Source: CAYLLE01 sp964384485 | GTDB lineage: Bacteria > Spirochaetota > Spirochaetia > CAYLLE01 | Assembly: GCA_964384485.1 (NCBI GenBank) | Contig: CAYLLE010000042.1 | Span: 1 to 24,051 of the forward strand | Direction of reading: 5' to 3' | DNA: 24,051 nucleotides | Shown: in pieces, positions 16,692 to 23,647 of the stretch | How the letters are laid out: each line of letters begins with the position of its first letter | Position numbering within the stretch: position 1 is the first letter of the stretch | The notes under the pieces: model-generated | What the model was told of the DNA's origin: nothing | The model's input: only the letters and a program-made list of their open reading frames with translations | The model's database searches: none | Made by a program: the position numbers and the translations under genes

Positions 16692-17165
16692 TTATCCCTG
16701 CAGCTCCGCAATAAAATGACCGACACCGCCGTCCTGGAAGGAAAACTCTTTTTTGTATCCGTCAAAATAACCGGTAAGCACAATCGGATCATACTTGGTC
16801 ATTCCAAGGTTTTCCAGCGCGAACTGGATAAAATCTTCTATTGTAGAAATCCTTATTTGGTATACATCAAACTGCACAGTCCAGTAATCAGGCTTTTTGT
16901 AATGACGTACCCGTATCCACCCGTCCTTAGAAACCCGTTTAATGATTTCTTCCCGCGCTCTGCCTTCAGTTCTCAATTGTTCGTTGTGTTTATTGTAACA
17001 GTCTTCGATTTCCGCGCCGGTTATGCCGAACAGTTCCGTGTTATCAAGCACAAAAATGATATGGGTATGATCGAACGGGTAAACGCCGTTATCCTTTACC
17101 CAATACCCGGCGAAGGGTTTCACCTGGTGACCGTAATTTGAACCGTACTGTGTTATTAGCTTCAC
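16692..17165 (-). CDS. Conserved-looking hypothetical protein
   Basis: A 157-aa soluble protein starting at a GTG (17165) with gagg about 12 nt upstream. I do not recognise a named family. The middle has the block DGWIRVRHYKKPDYWTVQFD followed by IEDFIQFALENLG, a pattern I have seen in small uncharacterised proteins of plasmid, phage and accessory regions. The N-terminus is aromatic and histidine-rich (WVKDNGVYPFDHTHIIFVL). It lies 14 bp after the small gene at 17180-17440 and is followed by a terminator, so the two are very likely one operon. Nothing in the sequence points to catalysis. An immunity-type or housekeeping accessory role are equally open. Confidence 0.65.
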   Translation of the reverse strand: MKLITQYGSNYGHQVKPFAGYWVKDNGVYPFDHTHIIFVLDNTELFGITGAEIEDCYNKHNEQLRTEGRAREEIIKRVSKDGWIRVRHYKKPDYWTVQFDVYQIRISTIEDFIQFALENLGMTKYDPIVLTGYFDGYKKEFSFQDGGVGHFIAELQG

Positions 17166-17179
17166 TTCTAAACCGCTCC

Positions 17180-17440
17180 TCAGTCAACCGCCCATCCGTC
17201 CGAAATAATGTCATCCACTGAAGTATAGCGCCATTCGGAACCATCGGATCCGGTAAGGACGATCTCGTCATCATCCTTTCTCCCGATGAACCCGGGTGAA
17301 TTCATGATATGTCCGTATATCCGCTCCTGCCCGGCAATCTTTTTGAGCATACACCTGGGACCCGGATAAACGCCGTCCAGTAGATCTTCCAAAGTCCTCC
17401 GCGTAATTTCAATCCGTTCTTCCGACCAATTTTCCGTCAT
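17180..17440 (-). CDS. Small hypothetical protein (86 aa)
   Basis: Starts MTENWSEERIEI at 17440, where aggagg lies 7 nt upstream; a longer frame opening at 17542 has no such site and overlaps the gene upstream. The protein is acidic with no membrane segment. C-terminal half EIVLTGSDGSEWRYTSVDDIISDGW looks like a compact beta-fold ending in a short helix. No family recognised. First gene of a two-gene unit with 16692-17165. The segment before it (17441-17532) carries the dyad tatact-tttt-agtata, from which a -10-like TATTAT/TATACT on this strand could drive the pair. Confidence 0.6.
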   Translation of the reverse strand: MTENWSEERIEITRRTLEDLLDGVYPGPRCMLKKIAGQERIYGHIMNSPGFIGRKDDDEIVLTGSDGSEWRYTSVDDIISDGWAVD

Positions 17441-17462
17441 TTTTTTCCTCCTGCCCCGGTTA

Positions 17463-17478
17463 TACTTTTTAGTATAAT
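17463..17478 (-). promoter_or_regulatory. Dyad with -10-like element before the small-gene pair
   Basis: tatact and agtata form a perfect 6-bp inverted repeat around tttt. On the minus strand this reads as a -10-like TATTATACT about 25 nt before the aggagg site of the 17440 gene. A -35 is not clear. It could be promoter, operator or both. Confidence 0.35.
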
Positions 17479-17532
17479 ACAAGGGACGTGACATTTGTTG
17501 TCCCCGTCCGCATACACCACGGATGCTTAAAA

Positions 17533-18147
17533 CTAAAACCACTTAAGGTCATTATTATACTGTTCGGCTAACGGTTTTAGACCGGAGATGTCAAAGATAG
17601 CGGTTTTGGGACCTTCATCGTAGGGTGAAGTGCGGAGGACAAGGGAATTGTGCTGAAGTATTTTTTCTATGAAGCCTAACGGGCAGTTACAGAAGAGGGC
17701 GGTATTGTCTATCGATTCCACCCAGTTAACCGAATAGGGATCTTCTTTGTCAAAACGGACCGTGATCTTTGTGTTGTCCGCCAGATAATCATCCCAATCG
17801 ACAAAAAGTTCGGTAGCGGAATCCTGCACCCGGATTATAAGTATCACCTCATCGTAGAGATTATTTGTTTCCGCGGGAAGAAAGAAAAATATTTTTTTAC
17901 TGTCACTAATCGGATCTTTATCTACAGTAACCTGCCACTTAGATTCTGAAGCATTTACCGACTTTTTGGTGATTCCCAATTGCTCAGCTAACTGATCGTA
18001 AGATTCCAGCCTGTTTGCATCATTTCCAATCTGGTAGCACGCCTTAAGACCGGAAATAATCGCGTTAACCTCGGTCTCATCCTCCGCCGAAACAAAATAT
18101 CCGGGTAACATCAGGATAAAAATTAATAGACAAAAAACGTTTCTCAT
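17533..18147 (-). CDS. Secreted VasI/TagO-like protein
   Basis: A 204-aa protein with a strong ribosome site (aaggag, 8 nt before the ATG at 18147) and a signal peptide (residues 1-21, RNVFCLLIFILMLPGYFVSA, cut before EDETE). The mature part has the pattern of the T6SS-associated VasI/TagO family: KWQVTVDKDPISDSKKIFFFLPA, then LIIRVQDSATELFVDWDDYL, FDKEDPYSVNWVESIDNTALF, and the ending LRTSPYDEGPKTAIFDISGLKPLAEQ. Homologues also occur widely without secretion genes, often in mobile DNA. No other T6SS gene is here, so secretion-system function is not claimed. It is transcribed towards the small-gene pair, but a 92-bp gap and a possible promoter separate them. Confidence 0.75.
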   Translation of the reverse strand: MRNVFCLLIFILMLPGYFVSAEDETEVNAIISGLKACYQIGNDANRLESYDQLAEQLGITKKSVNASESKWQVTVDKDPISDSKKIFFFLPAETNNLYDEVILIIRVQDSATELFVDWDDYLADNTKITVRFDKEDPYSVNWVESIDNTALFCNCPLGFIEKILQHNSLVLRTSPYDEGPKTAIFDISGLKPLAEQYNNDLKWF

Positions 18148-18299
18148 TATAATACTCCTTATATACGTTTTAGGGGCATCAGGACTGGCAAAAGGCTCAC
18201 CCTAACTTGCCCCGCTCAAATAGCAGAAAGTATGCCAGGCCGTAAAATTGCTGAATTTGCTGTATTATTTCCGGAATTTTGAAACTGTGGTTACCGTGG

Positions 18300-18315
18300 C
18301 GTAACTCAAGTTACG
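18300..18315 (+). promoter_or_regulatory. Hairpin touching the leader-ORF ribosome site
   Basis: cgtaac (18300-18305) and gttacg (18310-18315) pair perfectly around a tcaa loop. The ggagg ribosome site of the small ORF at 18327 begins at the base of this stem (18315-18319). This could modulate access to that site. The rest of 18148-18299 is AT-rich divergent intergenic DNA with a loose ggggca/tgcccc dyad near 18171 and 18207 and no known riboswitch pattern. Confidence 0.45.
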
Positions 18316-18326
18316 GAGGTTAAGTC

Positions 18327-18401
18327 ATGAGCGGTCTACGTATCTACGAAAAGGGAAGTTGTGCTGCAGCGTATTATTTTGGTAATCTGGAAGTATGCTG
18401 A
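18327..18401 (+). CDS. 24-aa leader peptide coupled to the J-domain gene
   Basis: A short frame beginning MSGLRIYEKGS and ending GNLEVC. It has the best ribosome site in this stretch: ggagg at 18315-18319, 7 nt before the ATG. Its TGA (18399-18401) lies 7 bp inside the J-domain frame, whose own start has only a weak gaag. Ribosomes finishing here could restart at 18395, so the peptide likely serves translational coupling. Whether the peptide itself matters is unknown. Confidence 0.5.
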   Translation: MSGLRIYEKGSCAAAYYFGNLEVC

Positions 18402-18991
18402 GCCCCCAGAATATCTTTCTGTCCAAAATAAAAGCCGGGACAATTAAAGATGCGGCACAATTGAAGCGGATATACCGGCGGTTATCATTCGCCGTCCATC
18501 CCGATCTTTCGCCGGGTGACAGTGTGGAATCACTGGATTTTATCCGTCTGAACCGTGATTATGAAGAAGCAGCTTTCTTCCTCGGAAAGAGTACGGACGG
18601 AAACAACACAACGTTAGAGACCAATTTTTTGGACACATTCTTCGACCTGCTTGCGGTAGGATATCCTTCCCAAGCCATCAAAAACAGCATGTACCATAAA
18701 CGGTGGAGCAGGGCGGACCGGCAATTTCAATTATTAAACCGTGACTATTCTTTCACGTCACTAACGGAGGCTGTGCGGGCCTTAAATGAAACAGCCCCGG
18801 AGGGAATAACTGCCGGAAAATATTTTGATTTCCTTCATTATCTGGACAAGTATTATCTATCAGAAAATAAAGAGATATTGAAACTCGGTCTAGAACGGCG
18901 TACCAAGTTAATTTTACCTGTTTTCCAAAAATACTGCCCGATTATTGCTGATTTTACCCGGTACTTACTGGAAGCAGTTGATCAGAAATAA
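18395..18991 (+). CDS. J-domain (DnaJ-like) protein
   Basis: A 198-aa protein with an N-terminal J-domain: helix II KRIYRRLSFAV, the HPD loop at 35-37, and helix III FIRLNRDYEEAAFFL. The J-domain lies at about residues 5-65 and lacks glycine/phenylalanine and zinc-finger regions, so it is a class III J-protein that would send a specific client to DnaK. The remaining 130 residues are helical with no membrane segment and no named domain (SLTEAVRALNETAPEGITAGKYFDFLHYLDKYY). Start at 18395 overlaps the end of a 24-aa leader ORF. Neighbours give no clue to the client. Confidence 0.8.
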   Translation: MLSPQNIFLSKIKAGTIKDAAQLKRIYRRLSFAVHPDLSPGDSVESLDFIRLNRDYEEAAFFLGKSTDGNNTTLETNFLDTFFDLLAVGYPSQAIKNSMYHKRWSRADRQFQLLNRDYSFTSLTEAVRALNETAPEGITAGKYFDFLHYLDKYYLSENKEILKLGLERRTKLILPVFQKYCPIIADFTRYLLEAVDQK

Positions 18992-19160
18992 CCATCAATT
19001 CTGTGCTCCAGGGGGAAGCTCCGGTAATTTCCAGGGAAAGGCATATATTGATCAAGACAGTGCATACCAAAAACATACACCATGAATTGATGATGTCTAT
19101 ACATTGAGCATACTTGGTCTGCAAAATGTCTTAAACGGTACATGCTCGTTCCGCATCCGC

Positions 19161-19189
19161 TTGACTAGATCTGACTAGGTATATATATT
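19161..19189 (+). promoter_or_regulatory. Sigma-70 promoter and probable operator of the toxin-antitoxin pair
   Basis: TTGACT (19161-19166) and TATATT (19184-19189) are 17 nt apart, close to consensus. The start site would fall at about the ATG (19196), and no Shine-Dalgarno is present, so the antitoxin message is probably leaderless. tgactag occurs twice (19162-19168 and 19172-19178) around the palindrome agatct, inside the promoter; Phd-type antitoxins bind such sites to repress their own operon. Confidence 0.65.
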
Positions 19190-19195
19190 GCAAGT

Positions 19196-19438
19196 ATGAT
19201 AATAAAGAATATCTATCAGGCAAAAACCCATTTTTCGGAATTGATTAAAAAATCCTTGGAAGGGGAGGAAGTCATTATAGCAAAATCGGGTAAACCTGTT
19301 GTTCGGATCATACCCTATGAGGAAAAACCTAAACCAATCAAACCTGGCCGGCTTCAAGATCAAATAAAGATAGCAGACGATTTTAACCAATTCACCCCGA
19401 AGCTCAAGGAAATCTTCAAAGGATATATTCAGGAATGA
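19196..19438 (+). CDS. Phd/YefM-family antitoxin
   Basis: An 80-aa protein with the Phd/YefM fold: N-terminal NIYQAKTHFSELIKKSLEGEEVIIAKSGKPVVRIIPYE (the DNA-binding and dimer part), then a lysine/proline hinge and an acidic-basic C-terminal tail (QFTPKLKEIFKGY) that normally wraps and inhibits the toxin. Length and motifs are standard. The toxin start overlaps its end by ATGA (19435-19438). It should neutralise the PIN nuclease and repress the operon by binding the repeated tgactag in the promoter. Confidence 0.93.
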   Translation: MIIKNIYQAKTHFSELIKKSLEGEEVIIAKSGKPVVRIIPYEEKPKPIKPGRLQDQIKIADDFNQFTPKLKEIFKGYIQE

Positions 19439-19818
19439 AAAAAAATCTGCTGCTTGACACCTGTGTCCTTCTTTGGATACTGCAGGGGAATGAAAGGATA
19501 ATTGAGAAACCTGAAGTCATGGAACAGTTAAACAGCAGGTTCCGGTTTTTTAGTTCCATATCCATTGCGGAAATCGAAATAAAAAAATCCATCGGCAAAT
19601 TGGAAATACCGGATGTGTACATTAACGCGGTTACCGCCTCGGGTATACAAGAATTACCTTATGATGCTGAAAGTGCGTCACAGTTAGGAGAGTTGCATCA
19701 TTTCCATGAAGACCCGTTTGACCGGATGTTGATTACATCAGCGAAAGTACATAATTTGATTGTTGTGACCGGAGATACCATTTTTACTAAATACGGCATC
19801 GAAACTATTCTTGTTTAA
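19435..19818 (+). CDS. PIN-domain toxin (VapC-like RNase)
   Basis: A 127-aa PIN-domain protein. Acidic metal-binding residues are present: D8 in LLLDTCVLLWIL, E46 in SIAEIEIKK, D93/D96 in EDPFDRMLITSA, D114 in VVTGDTIFTKYGI. The pattern fits the Sll0205-like subgroup that pairs with Phd antitoxins. The usual LLDTHxLLW is LLDTCVLLW here. Such toxins cleave tRNA or other RNA when the antitoxin is lost. It overlaps the antitoxin by four bases, so the pair is translationally coupled, and it looks intact. It marks the border of the scarred region at 19840-20353. Confidence 0.93.
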   Translation: MKKNLLLDTCVLLWILQGNERIIEKPEVMEQLNSRFRFFSSISIAEIEIKKSIGKLEIPDVYINAVTASGIQELPYDAESASQLGELHHFHEDPFDRMLITSAKVHNLIVVTGDTIFTKYGIETILV

Positions 19819-19839
19819 CCCCTGCATCAGCTGTCTTCC

Positions 19840-20129
19840 TCAAGCTGTAATCTGATATTGCTGACGAAGCTTCGCGATATAATATTTCGCTGAGGGATGG
19901 CACCGTTCCCATTTCTGCCAAAGCTCTTTAATTTTGTTCTGCAACTGTCTTCAGAGTTGTCCATATTCAGCTGTAATATTTAATACACATATTGATTAAG
20001 ATAACCCATTTTCACGGCGCGCGCATCATGTTGGATATGTCGATATATAGCCTTAAAGGCTATTTCTTTATTCTTTATCTCCGTGAAGATCTTGTGCTTC
20101 CGTTTAATATAATCTACCATTACCGGCAT
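19840..20129 (-). pseudogene. Decayed minus-strand coding remnants
   Basis: The 309 bp between the toxin and the next plus-strand fragment contain no whole gene. Two protein-like pieces read on the minus strand: a 49-aa frame from 20129 to 19980 (VDYIKRKHKIFTEIKNKEIA, ending MGYLNQYVY) and a 36-aa frame from about 19950 to 19840 (KIKELWQKWERCHPSAKYYI, ending RQQYQITA). They are in different frames, lack ribosome sites, and look like pieces of one or two broken genes. I do not recognise the family. Confidence 0.4.
20047..20070 (+). terminator. Possible terminator downstream of the toxin-antitoxin pair
   Basis: atagcct (20047-20053) and aggctat (20057-20063) pair perfectly around taa, followed by the T-rich ttcttta. 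The stem is short and only 43% GC, and it lies 229 bp past the toxin stop. It may be a weak terminator or chance. Confidence 0.35.
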
Positions 20130-20193
20130 GAACAGCACAGACGTAATTGCCGGACGCGAACGCGTTCTTGCGGCATTCGAGCATCGGGAGTAA
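20128..20193 (+). pseudogene. N-terminal fragment of a UroD-superfamily gene
   Basis: A 21-codon frame containing GRERVLAAFEHRE, the hallmark N-terminus of UroD-superfamily proteins (normally continuing EPDRVP). It stops at a TAA exactly where that continuation should begin. No ribosome site precedes the ATG. This is a broken 5' end joined to unrelated sequence at about 20190. It is the third UroD-like sequence in the window. Confidence 0.6.
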
Positions 20194-20353
20194 ATGGGTC
20201 CTAATCGGAGATGTTGACGCAACCGAAGTGATGACAGCAGCTGAAGAGAGCGGACTGATTCCGGCAACGGAACATTCTTTTCATCAGGGAATACCTGTTT
20301 CGAATATCATTCGCTTTAAACAAAAAACAAAAGAATTGGGAGCACGAAAATGA
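20147..20353 (+). pseudogene. 3' fragment of an unidentified gene upstream of the dehydrogenase
   Basis: An open frame of 68 codons. Only its part after about 20190 looks like genuine protein (KWVLIGDVDATEVMTAAEES, then GLIPATEHSFHQGIPVSNII, ending KELGARK). The first 15 codons are the out-of-frame shadow of the UroD fragment. Its TGA overlaps the dehydrogenase ATG (ATGA, 20350-20353), so it was once the gene immediately upstream in the same operon. I do not recognise the family. No ribosome site lies at 20147. The frame could still be translated. Confidence 0.5.
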
Positions 20354-21459
20354 CGGAACACGAATACATCAGGGTTAATCATCAGGCGCTTAAATCATTC
20401 TGCGCTGAAGTTTTCCGGAAGCTCGGGATGACTCCGGAACAAGCTGAAGACTCCGCCGATATACTGACCGCCGCGGATGCCCGCGGCATCGGAAGTCATG
20501 GAGTCGCCAGACTGTGGCGGTATGTAAACGGGATCAAAACGGGGGTAATGAACCCGGCGGCCGAAGCCGAAACGGTGCGTGAAACACCGGTGTCTCTGGT
20601 TGTGGACGCGAAGGGGGTAGCCGGACTCAGCGTGAGCAGACAGGTCATGGAACGGGTTATCGGAAAAGCCAGGGCAGCAGGATTCGCGGCGGCATCGGTG
20701 CGGGATTCCAATCATTTCGGTATTGCCGGATATTACGCGTCCATGGCGGTGCCGGAGGACATGATCGGTATCGCCATGACCAATACGGCGGCCTTGGGGG
20801 TTCCGACCTTCGGCAGGGAAGCGATGTTCGGTACAAACCCGGTAGCTGTTGCCGTTCCCGCGGAGAAAATGCCGCCCTTTGTTCTGGATATGGCAACCAC
20901 GGTTGTAACACGGGGTAAGGTCGAAACTTATGCCAGGGAGGGGAATCCGCTGCCCATTGGATGGGCGGTAGACACCGAAGGGAAAAATTCCGGCGATGCC
21001 GGTTCACTGCTCCGGGATATGCTGGTCCAGGCGGGCGGTGGTCTGCTTCCCCTGGGGGGTATCGGAGAATTCCTGGGAGGACATAAAGGATACGGTCTTG
21101 GAGTCCTGGTCGACATCATGACGGCCGTGACCTCGGGCGGGACTTTTGGTAAAGAGGTGATGGATACGGAAAAAACTTCGGCCCGGGTCTGTCATTTCTT
21201 TGCCGCAGTCAAAATTGATCTGTTCCGGGATCCCGCGGAATTTAAGGCTGATATGGATGTGATGCTTTCCCGGCTGACTTCAGCGGAACCTGCCGAGGGT
21301 GAAGACCGGGTATACTACGCGGGGCTGAAGGAACACGAACACCAGGAATACTGCCGGAAACATGGAATCGGAGTGCCGGAAAAAGTCTGGACAAATCTCC
21401 TTGAAATTGCCCGGGAACTCAATATAGACCCTGCCGTTCTTGACCGGCACATCGTATAA
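20350..21459 (+). CDS. Ldh-family oxidoreductase (malate/L-lactate dehydrogenase-like)
   Basis: A 369-aa NAD(P)-dependent dehydrogenase of the Ldh_2 (YlbC/ComC/AllD-type) family, distinct from Rossmann-fold lactate dehydrogenases. Motifs: DARGIGSHGVARL (43-55), RDSNHFGIAGYYA (118-130), MTNTAALGVPTFG, FGTNPVAVAVP (160-170), VLDMATTVVTRGK, and HKGYGLGVLVDIM. The family oxidises 2-hydroxy acids such as malate, lactate, sulfolactate, ureidoglycolate or 2,3-diketogulonate; the substrate is not readable here. gggag precedes the ATG, which overlaps the stop of a truncated upstream frame. It is followed at 8 bp by the GH36-like gene, suggesting a role in sugar-acid metabolism. Confidence 0.9.
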   Translation: MTEHEYIRVNHQALKSFCAEVFRKLGMTPEQAEDSADILTAADARGIGSHGVARLWRYVNGIKTGVMNPAAEAETVRETPVSLVVDAKGVAGLSVSRQVMERVIGKARAAGFAAASVRDSNHFGIAGYYASMAVPEDMIGIAMTNTAALGVPTFGREAMFGTNPVAVAVPAEKMPPFVLDMATTVVTRGKVETYAREGNPLPIGWAVDTEGKNSGDAGSLLRDMLVQAGGGLLPLGGIGEFLGGHKGYGLGVLVDIMTAVTSGGTFGKEVMDTEKTSARVCHFFAAVKIDLFRDPAEFKADMDVMLSRLTSAEPAEGEDRVYYAGLKEHEHQEYCRKHGIGVPEKVWTNLLEIARELNIDPAVLDRHIV

Positions 21460-21466
21460 TAGAAGA

Positions 21467-23629
21467 ATGAAAGCAGAACCGTACTTGATAAGCACCGGAG
21501 ACAGGCTGAGTCCGAAAGAAGCTTCCCGTCGTAACCTTAGTATCTTGGTAAAGACGGAAAAAAGCAGCTGTTTCACCCTGTATAGGATATCGGTAAAGAA
21601 CAACGACGCGTCTCCTATAGCCGTAGATGCCGCCGGCATCAGTTTTTCCGGCTTTGCTCCATCAGCAGGTGACTGGCGGATATTCATGGATCCGGGAAAG
21701 TGCGCGTGGACCGGGGTTAAGCGGCTCGATTACCTGGATGACGATCCCCGGATGATGGTGATTGAAGAGCAGGAGACCGGACTTGGGAAACGGTACTCCG
21801 ATAATTCCGAACCTGGACGTTTTCACCGCAGTGACCTCCTTACCGCGGTGTGGGATAAAACAAGCGGCACCGCCTTTTTGGCGGGTTTTTTGTGCCAGTA
21901 TCAGGGAGGAAACAAAATCGATATCCGGCCGGTCAGCGGGAGAAATGAGCTCCGGCAGATTGATGCCTGGCAGCGGATCGATACTGCGTTGGACCCCGGG
22001 AGTGATTTCAGGCTGGATGTGCTGGCTGCCGGTGAGGGAAACGATCCCTGCGTAATGCTTGAAGCATACGGTGATCAAGTCTCCCGGTATATCGGCCGCC
22101 GTTTTGATGATCCCCCGGTAACCGGCATGATGACCTGGTACGGCTACCGGGCCGCGGTAACAGAGGAAATCGTGCTGCGGAACGCGGAGATAATCCGGGA
22201 CGTTTTTACCGGATATCCCCAAAAAACTCATACCTATATGCTCCTTGATCACGGGTGGCAGTTCGAAGCGGAGTGGGGGAGCATGAACCATAATCCCGGC
22301 CAGTTTCCTCACGGAATCGCATGGCTCGCCGATAAAATAAAGCAGTTTGGACTGAAATTCGGGCTTTGGCACACGCCGTTCTGCGTCACCGAATACGTCA
22401 GGGACAAGGCGGCACTCACACCGCTGATGGCTGCCGATAAAAACGGCACCCCTTTGGAAGGAAAAGCCGCGGTTTGGGGTTCGGTGGATATTAAGGGCAG
22501 AGGCCGATGGCGGCGGCTCAACTTTTTCGACGGAGCAAAACCGGAAGTGCTCAAGCGGTGGGCCGCGGAAATGGGACTGATCCGGAAGTGGGGAGCCGAT
22601 TACTGCAAGCTTGATTTTTTCAATCCCCTTAAAGGAGAGGAGACCGGAAAAAATATATCTCAGGGAGAATTACTAAAGAATACCTGGGATGCATTACGCA
22701 GAGGATTCGGCTGGGACGGCCATCTGGCTCCCTGTTCATGCGAGACAAACTTGCAGTTAGGATACTGTGATTCGGTCCGTATTGCCGCGGATATCGGAAT
22801 AGCCGGGACCTGGCCGGGAGCCTTTGAGGGATACCGGTACGGACATTCTACCATTGCCGCTTCCTGGTTTAAAAACCGGAGGTTCTGGGTAAACGACGCC
22901 GATTCCGTTCAGGTCGGAAACGGCTGTTCCCTGGGCGAGGCCAGGACCAGGACAACCGCGGCGGCCTTGAGCGGCGGTCATCTTATGACCGGAGATGATC
23001 TATCCCGGATTTCCGCCGACCGGCTGGAGCTGATCCGAAGGGTTCTGCCCATGATTCCGCACGCTGCCCGTCCTCTGGACCTTTTTGAAAATCCGTTTCC
23101 TGAGGGGTATCCCTCCCTTTGGTGCCTTGATGCTGAATGGCCGGAAGGTCCCAGAAAAACACTTGCCGTTTTTAATCTGACCCGGAGCACCCAGCGGTAC
23201 TTGATACATCCGGAATGGCTTGGTGTAGAGGATGGCACCCCCTTCTGTGCTCTGGAGTGGTGGCAATACCGGTGGCTTGGACGTTTTTCCTCCTCATTCG
23301 AGATTGAAGTGCCGCCGGAGGATACTGCCGTTATTCACGGAATGCCCCTTTCCGCGGAGCCCCGTATAGTTTCGGTAAGTCATCATATAACCGGCGGATA
23401 TATCCTGTCCCGTCAAGAATTCGATTCTGATTCAGGCCGGCTTCATGGATCCCTGCGGACAAAACCGGGACTTAACATTGTACTCTTGGGATACGCTCCG
23501 GAACAGTGGGTACTGGATCCGCACAAAGCATTCCATTGCGCCGGCAGCGGACTTGGCAGCTGGCAGTATGAGCTCGTGACTGCCGGTCCTGATACCGAGT
23601 TCAGTATTTTTTTCCGAAAGAAAGGGTAG
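21467..23629 (+). CDS. GH36-like alpha-galactosidase-family enzyme
   Basis: A 720-aa protein from the ATG at 21467; an in-frame TTG at 21440 would overlap the dehydrogenase and has less support. No signal peptide, so cytoplasmic. It has an N-terminal beta domain (about 1-215), a TIM barrel (about 216-545) and a C-terminal beta domain, the GH36 plan. Motifs: LLDHGWQ (259-265), FGLKFGLWHTPF, catalytic nucleophile D383 in WGADYCKLDFF, acid/base D442 in SVRIAADIG, RFWVNDADSVQVG (472-484), and SGGHLMTGDDL. GH36 covers alpha-galactosidases, alpha-N-acetylgalactosaminidases and raffinose-family enzymes; the WWxDW-type plant subgroup is not matched. Substrate is open. The ribosome site (agaag) is weak, suggesting coupling with the dehydrogenase 8 bp upstream. 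Confidence 0.85.
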   Translation: MKAEPYLISTGDRLSPKEASRRNLSILVKTEKSSCFTLYRISVKNNDASPIAVDAAGISFSGFAPSAGDWRIFMDPGKCAWTGVKRLDYLDDDPRMMVIEEQETGLGKRYSDNSEPGRFHRSDLLTAVWDKTSGTAFLAGFLCQYQGGNKIDIRPVSGRNELRQIDAWQRIDTALDPGSDFRLDVLAAGEGNDPCVMLEAYGDQVSRYIGRRFDDPPVTGMMTWYGYRAAVTEEIVLRNAEIIRDVFTGYPQKTHTYMLLDHGWQFEAEWGSMNHNPGQFPHGIAWLADKIKQFGLKFGLWHTPFCVTEYVRDKAALTPLMAADKNGTPLEGKAAVWGSVDIKGRGRWRRLNFFDGAKPEVLKRWAAEMGLIRKWGADYCKLDFFNPLKGEETGKNISQGELLKNTWDALRRGFGWDGHLAPCSCETNLQLGYCDSVRIAADIGIAGTWPGAFEGYRYGHSTIAASWFKNRRFWVNDADSVQVGNGCSLGEARTRTTAAALSGGHLMTGDDLSRISADRLELIRRVLPMIPHAARPLDLFENPFPEGYPSLWCLDAEWPEGPRKTLAVFNLTRSTQRYLIHPEWLGVEDGTPFCALEWWQYRWLGRFSSSFEIEVPPEDTAVIHGMPLSAEPRIVSVSHHITGGYILSRQEFDSDSGRLHGSLRTKPGLNIVLLGYAPEQWVLDPHKAFHCAGSGLGSWQYELVTAGPDTEFSIFFRKKG

Positions 23630-23647
23630 GGCAGCCGGTTCCGGGGT

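Noticed and set aside
16395..16714. Two overlapping frames running through the N gap
   Set aside because: They are produced by translating Ns and by the duplicated 55-bp flank; neither has independent coding evidence.
17089..17274. A 61-codon minus-strand frame across two small genes
   Set aside because: It overlaps the ends of two better-supported frames that have ribosome sites.
18148..18299. Possible riboswitch between the VasI-like gene and the leader ORF
   Set aside because: Only a loose ggggca/tgcccc dyad is present; no known aptamer pattern, including cyclic-di-GMP, could be matched.
19053..19130. Loose inverted similarity around aagacagtgcatacca and tggtctgcaaaatgtctt
   Set aside because: The pairing needs gaps and several mismatches; not better than chance in AT-rich spacer DNA.
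20395..21195. Several 60-116-codon minus-strand frames opposite the dehydrogenase gene
   Set aside because: They are proline/serine/arginine-rich antisense shadows of a high-GC coding region, without ribosome sites or family features.
21662..22372. A 236-codon minus-strand frame inside the GH36-like gene
   Set aside because: Long, but fully antisense to a well-supported enzyme with intact catalytic motifs; no recognisable domain and no ribosome site.
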